NCBI GenBank assembly: GCA_940671915.1
Contig: CALNVZ010001229.1
Coordinates: forward strand, 1-64,000
DNA length: 64,000 nucleotides
Reading direction: 5' to 3'
Source of the DNA: Paracentrotus lividus
Lineage: Eukaryota; Echinodermata; Echinoidea; Camarodonta; Echinidae
The notes beneath the pieces were generated by a model, which saw nothing but the letters and a program-made list of their open reading frames with translations, was not told the origin of the DNA and did no database searches. Positions 48,401-55,729 of this stretch are shown here, piece after piece. Position 1 is the stretch's first letter, and every line of letters begins with the position of its first letter. Position numbers and translations under genes: made by a program.

Positions 48401-51400
48401 CCTTTGAGACTCTGAAGAGAGCTCTCATCAGCCCACCCCTCCTGGCCTACCCTGACTTCACAAAGGATTTCACCCTATCAACAGATGCCTCTCTAAAAAT
48501 GCTCCAAATTTTATTGTCCGTAAAGAATATTTATTTTGCCCCTTTTCTCGTGGGCCCGGCAGCCGCTGAGCAGCGCCAGAAGGACGTTGCTCTTTCCCCC
48601 TCTTGTTGAACGCCAAACAGGGAAGCAGCAACTACCACTTTTTAACGTCTTTTGGTATGACGCGGCCGGGGCTCGAACCCATGACCTCCCGATTATGAGG
48701 CGGACGCTCTATCCACTGAGCCAACACATTGCCATCGGTGCTGTCCTTTCCCAAGTACAGGGAGGAAAAGAAAGAGTTGTAGCCTACTTCAGCCAGATGC
48801 TCACCCCCTCACAGCAGAAATGGTCAACATATGACAGAGAGCTCTGGGCGGTTTTTGCATCTGTTACCCACTTTCGACACTACCTACGGGGTCAAGAGTT
48901 TACAATCCTCACTGACCATCAACCACTCCTTGGCTACAACAAAATGCCAATTCAAGACGATGTCACAGGAATGCGCTCCCGGTGGATCTTCAAACTCAGT
49001 TCCTACGAGTTCCAGTTGGGACATCGAAAAGGCCGTCAAAATAGCCATGCCGATGCCTTATCTCGTCGACCTCCTTCACATGAACAGACTACAGACCATG
49101 TTGAAGTAACCAACCCAGAGAAGTGCAGTATGGTAACTACTCGTTCCAGATCAAACCAAGCCAAGACAGATAGCCAATCTGATAACAACCCGAAGCCTGA
49201 CGCGCTACACCCTCGAGCTCCAAACCCATCTAAAAACATTTAACCTTTTGGGACAAGAGAGTGACTTGAGGGTACATCAACAACAAGATGAAGAGATCCA
49301 GAGAGTTATCTCATACTTGACAGAACAGTATCAACCAACTACAAGAGAAATTCGCAGAGAATCGCCGTACATGAGACGTTATCTGTGGGACTATCACCGA
49401 CTGACCGTGTTTAATGGCATCCTCTACCGCAAGATACGTAATAATCTCGGCATGATCACATACCAAGCTGTAGTTCCACGGTCCATGGTTCCTATGATCC
49501 TAGACCAACTACACAGAGACTCGACTGCTGGACACTTTGGCACCCAACGGACGCTTCAGAGAGCCAAGTCGACTTGCTTCTGGCCATTTATGCACAGAGA
49601 TGTTCTCAACTATTGCCAAACATGTGCAGCGTATGAGTCTTTCCGCCTACCAAATCCAAAGTACCAAGCCCCACTACACAACATCAATACGGATCATCCT
49701 CTCCAAATGGTATTTGCAGATATTGCAGAGCTACCTCCTTCAAGAAAAGGCTTCCGCTACATTCTAGTTGTCGTTGATCATTTTAGCAAGTTCACCAACA
49801 TCTATCCAATGAAAGATCAAACAGCACAGACGGTAGCCAAACACCTGTTTGAGGACTATATCAAGGAACACGGGGTACCTGAAACTCTACATACCGACCA
49901 AGGAAGACAATTTGAGTCAAGACTTGTCCAAGATTTATGCCAGAAACTTGGTATCAGAAAGAGTAGATCTACACCCTTCCACCCTCAAGGAGCCGGCTTA
50001 GTAGAAAGAGCCAACAGAGTCATCAAAGACCAGCTTGCCAAGTACCTTGCCGATAAAGGGGGTGATTTGGACTCCCATATATCACAGATCCAACTGGCCT
50101 ACAATACTAGTGTGCACCCAAGTACGGGACTGACACCATATTACATTATGCATGGAAAAGAAGCGCGAGTACCACTGAACGTGACTTGTCCTGTGCCTCC
50201 TCCTTCATACTCATCACCACAAGAATATGCTACCAACGTCCAGAGCCGCTTGAGAAAAGCATTTACTCATACCATTCACCAAGTGACACAAGCTCAACAA
50301 CACCAGAAAGATGATTATGACCGGAAGCTACGGCTCACCACGTACAAGGCCGGGGATATCGTTTGGCTCCATGATCCGGTTAACCTCCGAAACAAACTCG
50401 AACCAAACTGGAGAGGATCGTATGAAGTTTTATCGTCCTCAAATGATGGCCTTAACTACAAGATCTCTGATATCCATGATGAGAAGACAACGAAAGTGGT
50501 ACATCATAATAGATTGAAATTGTTTCGATCAAGAAGCTCCCTCCAGAATCTACAGTCTTGCCCACCCATTCCTACCAAACAATCTCCTCCTTCAACAACT
50601 TAGAAGCCTCAAGAGTCTTTTAGTATGGAATATGGCTACTTCCAGAGTCACCGCCGAATAGACCACATCAGGTGTCTAACCAATCTTTTCAAGCTGGGGG
50701 ACCAGAACCTCGTCCTGTCCAGTCACCACCAGTCAACCATCCTCCACACCAGCAAGCCAGATCAGGTCAACCTCCTTCTCATACCAATCCTCCGCATGAT
50801 CTCCTTCTTCACAGGCAAGGTGAATTTGACCTACCATCCGGGTCAAACCAACCGAGCCTAGTACAGAACCCGAACCAGAGTGACCTCCTTCAAGGGTAAG
50901 GTGAATTTGACCTACCATCTGGGTCAAACCAACCAAGCCAGGTTGCCCATCATCAACGGCCTGACCAATCCAGCCCACAACATGGCAAAGATGAACGTGA
51001 CCAGTCTGACGTACTATTGAGGCCAGGCTCCTCTACTTCAAGTGATGCACAACACAGAGATAGAGAACATGCCGAGCCACATCAGATGTCACCAGACCCG
51101 TCACAACAGTTTAACCTACCACCAGACCAAACACCTCCTCGGATGATGGCAGAACAACAAGTATTAGCGAACGTTCCTAAACCACCAACCGACTACCAAA
51201 CACGAGCAGGACGTACTATTCACAAACCAACAAGATTTGATGAATCGCTTTTATGAACGTTTAATACACCTTTAATGGACAATCAGGAACAGCGTTTGTT
51301 TTAATAATTGGTCCATAAAATTTGCCTTGATATTTTGGAGAAAATGTGCATCTTCGGACTACGGAAAAGGCATGAAGATGTTATACACTTTACCATAGAT

Positions 51401-54400
51401 TTCCAGAAATCGCCAACTTATGAACCATTGAAAAGGTCAATTGAACTCGACAAGTGATTATGGACACTCTACTACCCAGGATCAAGGAAACAGACTTTAC
51501 AAGTGATATTGACGCTTTAAGACAGAGTCGGTCATATGAAATGAACGATTACATTATGTCACCGGATGATTATGGACACCTGATAATAGTGATATTTATC
51601 TATGATATGAATGTTTCTATCAGTATATATATATCTCATGTTAAAGGAAAATGGATGTTTATTTATACCACCAAATTTACATGTTGAAAGGAAAATATGT
51701 GGAAAGCAAATATCTGACGATATTTTCAAAGACGTATTCGTGTGTATATAGGCATTTACCTTGATTACAGAATGTATTTCATGAAATTGAATTTGATATC
51801 ATAAAGAAATATTTCACAAGGTTGTGTCAAAGTATGATGATATAACGGATGACAAATACAAAGCAAATAATATTAGATTTCTACAACGCATAATAACTAT
51901 TACCTACATAATTATGTATATGCGTTTTGTTTTATTAGAACCATGTCGGTCTCTGTTGTCAAGTTGCACGACAACAGAAATAGAAAAATAATGATGATAA
52001 TTAAATGTATTAATGATCATAATTTAATATCAATACAAATTTTTGTGGTATTGATCTTTGACATGATATTTTGTTCAAATTATGTAAGGAAATTTCAATA
52101 GAAATTTGTTATTGGTAAATTTGTCAAGATATAAATATATATGAAAGAAATTATAGAAATATTTTCTTCAGAAGTTTGTAAACTATCCTTAAGGGAAAAA
52201 AAAGAAAAAAAAAAGAAAAGAAAAACATTTTGTGCACCTTGTTAAAATAAAAATTTGGGTTAAGCGTCAAGAATTTTTTTGTTAGTTTTCATTTGTTTTC
52301 TCTTTTCTCTTCTCAAGTTACATTGATATTTTTCACTTTTTATATGCATGGCATGGGATTATTGCAGAAGTTTACGTGCTCTGTACGGGCGATGGCAGCG
52401 CGCTGAATTGTCCCGGGGCTAGGTACGGGGCAAAAGTATTTACTTAACGGCATTGTTACTATTGCCCCTGTGGTGGGCAACCATATTTGGAGAGATTTTT
52501 TTCTATCTTAGCTCAGGTATTCATCGTTGAAACTGTAGCAAAATACAGGCCTAAGAATATAACTTCTAAATAAATAAGAATGATAGCCATAGCTCAACCA
52601 CATATTTGTCCAGAAGAAAAACAATGGGTAGTGTGAGATATTACTTTTCTGCTTAAAAAACAGTTTTTTTGCTGTAAAAAGTTCAAATAACCGTTAAAAC
52701 TGTTTACACTCAAATAGCATGTGGAGCGATGAAATGTACATGCTCTGTACACAGGATAAGTTTTTAGCGTGTTTCTGTTAGGAATGGGAGCCTCTGTTAC
52801 AATTGCCCCGTGTTACAATTGTCCCCGGTCTCCCCTACATTTTTTTGCCATGTAATCTTAGAAATTCTTGAGCGAGACACCATTATTGTACGAGATGGGA
52901 TTTTCATTCTTAATGACAAAAAGAATAATGTGCTCTATTCAAGCAGATCCCCTGAAATGCAGTGACCCGCATAAAGGGCTTGGTAAAACGTGCCCAATGA
53001 CCATTGGTCAGTTACACCTTGAAGGAGATAAGACATTTTTTGCCTCCAGGGTAACACTAATTGGCATTTGTGTTCTCAAACTTCAACAATAAAACATTCC
53101 AACATAATTTACTGGCCTCTGCATAAAAATTGGATTACTCAGAAATAATCTACAAAATATCAATTTATAAAATAACAGTAAACTTTTGGGCTTTCCGAGT
53201 TATCAAATCTTATTCCGTTATTTTTCATCTGCCTTCATAAAGTGTCATAAAAAGAAACGAATATTTTCAGAGGTGGGTCACGTAAGTAAAAAACCTAGAA
53301 GGATATTCATTGAATGGCCCGGGGTCTATGCCTCAAAGCCGCGAGGAGAAAATAGGTCGGGCATGTGCTCAACTGGATCTCCCGTGCAGATGGGTGGACA
53401 AAAGATCCCCACTTGGCTGCACTCATATGGATCACTTTCGAAAGTAGATATTCTTTTGTAATTGTAATTACTTTTCACTACCACTCGTCTGAAAATTGTG
53501 AGCAATATAAAACGTGTACTTTGCGAGGCATGCGAAAAGAAATGTATAACAATAATTTCTGATATAGTAGGGGAGACCGGGGACAATTGTAACACGGGGC
53601 AATTGTAAGAGGGGCTCCCATCCCTAGCAGAAACACGCTACAAGCTTGAAATTTGTACAGAGCATGCGCATTTCATCGCTCCACATGCTGTTGGAGTATT
53701 AGCAGATTTAACGGTTCGTGGAACTTTCTACAGCAGAAAAATCATTTTTTTAGTAGGAAAGTAATATTTCACATTACCCATTGTTTTTCTTCTGGACAAA
53801 TATGTGGATGAGCTACGGCTGTCATTTTTATATATGAAGAGTTTGTTTCCAAAAGGGACTAAATCCACTTTTGTAACTTCAGAGTAAATGGCTTTTCTTT
53901 GCCGGATTTTGTACAGGCGTCTATGGAAAATTGAAATTAAAAGTTGCAATTTCTGGAAGTTGCAATCAAAATTTAGGTAAGTTATTTTGCTCACAGATGG
54001 GTACGTACCTGAACAATGTCCTGATATCAATAACTCAATTTTCATCAAAAGTGGATTTAGTCCCTTTTGGAAACAAGCTCTTCATATTTAGAAATGATGT
54101 TCTTAGGCCATATTTTGCTAACGTTTCAACGATGAATACTTAAGCTAAGATAGAAAAAAAATCTCTCCAAATATGGTCACCCACCACAGGGGCAATAGTA
54201 ACAATGCCGTTTAGGAAATACTTTTGCCCCGTACCTAGCCCCGGGACAATTCAGCGCGCTGTCATCGCCCGTACAGAGCATGTAAACTTCTGCAATAATC
54301 CCATGCCATGTATATAACAAGTGGAAAATATAATGTAACTTGAGTCAAGCATTGTCATGTTTTATAATAATTAGCTTATGTGGTTAATGTTGTTTAAATC

Positions 54401-55696
54401 TTGGATCTGTCAAGTGCATAGCTTTGATAAAGAAAAGCAAAAGGTTACAATTTCATGTGTTACAATTGCCCCCATAGCGTGTTACAATTGCCCCTGGTTT
54501 AGGGGCAATTGTAACACTCGACCTCGTGTTTTGAAATGATAATGGCTTCAAAATAAATAGTTTTACTTAACCCAAGCCTATTCGTATATCGAGCTAAGAT
54601 ATCCAAATTTCGTTTTACTTGGTTTTAAGCAAGTATTTAGTTACGCGACTGGGCATTTGTGGACACTAATCTGACATATGGCATCATAAATGGCAATTTT
54701 CCAATACGTTTGAGCCCCTTTTTGTTGACCTGAGCAAACATCAATGAAAGGAAACGCGTCTGAAAGCGTCTGAAAGTGAAAAGGTGTGAAATCGGAATGT
54801 TTTATTTTGCGTTTATTGTTAATGACAACATCAATCGAAGACACCCATATATGCTGAATAATTGTTATCATTTTCAAAACATATTTTTGGGAAATTAAAT
54901 ATTTTTATCGAGTAAAAATGAATAAAAAAATTTTTTTATTCGATTCCAAATTATTTTGACCCTTTCCAAAGACTGTTGTTGGAGTAAAATCATTTATATA
55001 TATATATTCAACCATTTTTATAGACAGAGTATAATACGCTTGCAACCTTTGACAAAATAAATTCGCCAGGAAATTTTGAACACGCTCAAAATTTGTTGGC
55101 GAATTATTTTGAAAGAAAATTCCAGGCTCATTTGGTAGAAACCAAAGAATTCGCGTCATTCGCCAATGCAGGACAAAAGACATTCCTGTTTGTCGACTCC
55201 ATTCATTTCAGATGTTTCTTTGTCAAGAAAACGCATAACAAAAGAAAATGCCTCTCGCCGATAGGCCTACCTACTGAAACGGTGATGATTAGGCACTCTA
55301 TATTTACGGCACTCTCTAAATTCGCTTCGTTCGCTTGGGTTCGCAGCTCAGTGAGATACCCCCTTTACAAGATTTTTCATGATTTAAAGGGGGGAATCCC
55401 CTGATAGTCTATCCTTTTTGTAAAAACAGAATGCATGTTATCTTTATTTAACTTTGGGCAAGCTTTTAAATCATAGAAGGATAAATATTAGATGTCTTTT
55501 ATCAGATTCTTAATTATTTACATTTTCAGATCACCATCTGCATGCGTGTTTCGGTCTTATCGAGGTAAGAAAATGGATAACGATTTTATAGTCATATACA
55601 CATCCTTACACACCTTCTTGCAGTTAAGGCTAAATTCTGTATCAGGAGATGCTCAAGACGCATGCACAGATAGCAAAAATACAAAAAAAAAAATAC

Positions 55697-55729
<33 letters not shown>

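Larger units (their letters stand above)
43686..52311 (+). mobile_element. Gypsy-class LTR retrotransposon, degenerate, no 3' LTR found
   Basis: Order is gag, protease, reverse transcriptase, RNase H, integrase, C-terminal tail, which is the Gypsy (Ty3) order. The 5' LTR and a putative primer-binding site are present. I could not find a second copy of the LTR downstream of the polymerase. A purine run at 52195-52229 could be the polypurine tract, but only about 80 bp follow before the host element resumes. The copy is dead: two stops in RT, frameshifts, a stop in the tail, and two insertions (family B, SINE). Confidence 0.85.
43320..52835 (+). mobile_element. Family C element, copy 2, split by a Gypsy retrotransposon
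   Basis: The left tip GGGGAGACCGGGGACAATTG at 43320 and the right tip ending 52835 are flanked by TA (43318-43319, 52836-52837). The internal palindrome starts 184 bp inside the left end (43504). The tandem tip is at the right end. The sequence breaks at ...GACAATGCTTG 43685 and resumes at about 52312 CTCAAGTTACATT, exactly as the other copies read across. The intervening 8.6 kb is a later insertion. Confidence 0.85.

Noticed and set aside
48650..48728. tRNA gene with A and B boxes on the minus strand
   Set aside because: The acceptor stem does not close, a body and tail continue beyond it, and it interrupts a retrotransposon frame; it is the head of a SINE.
51257..52311. 3' LTR of the Gypsy element
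   Set aside because: Compared by eye with 43686-44190; no convincing match found.
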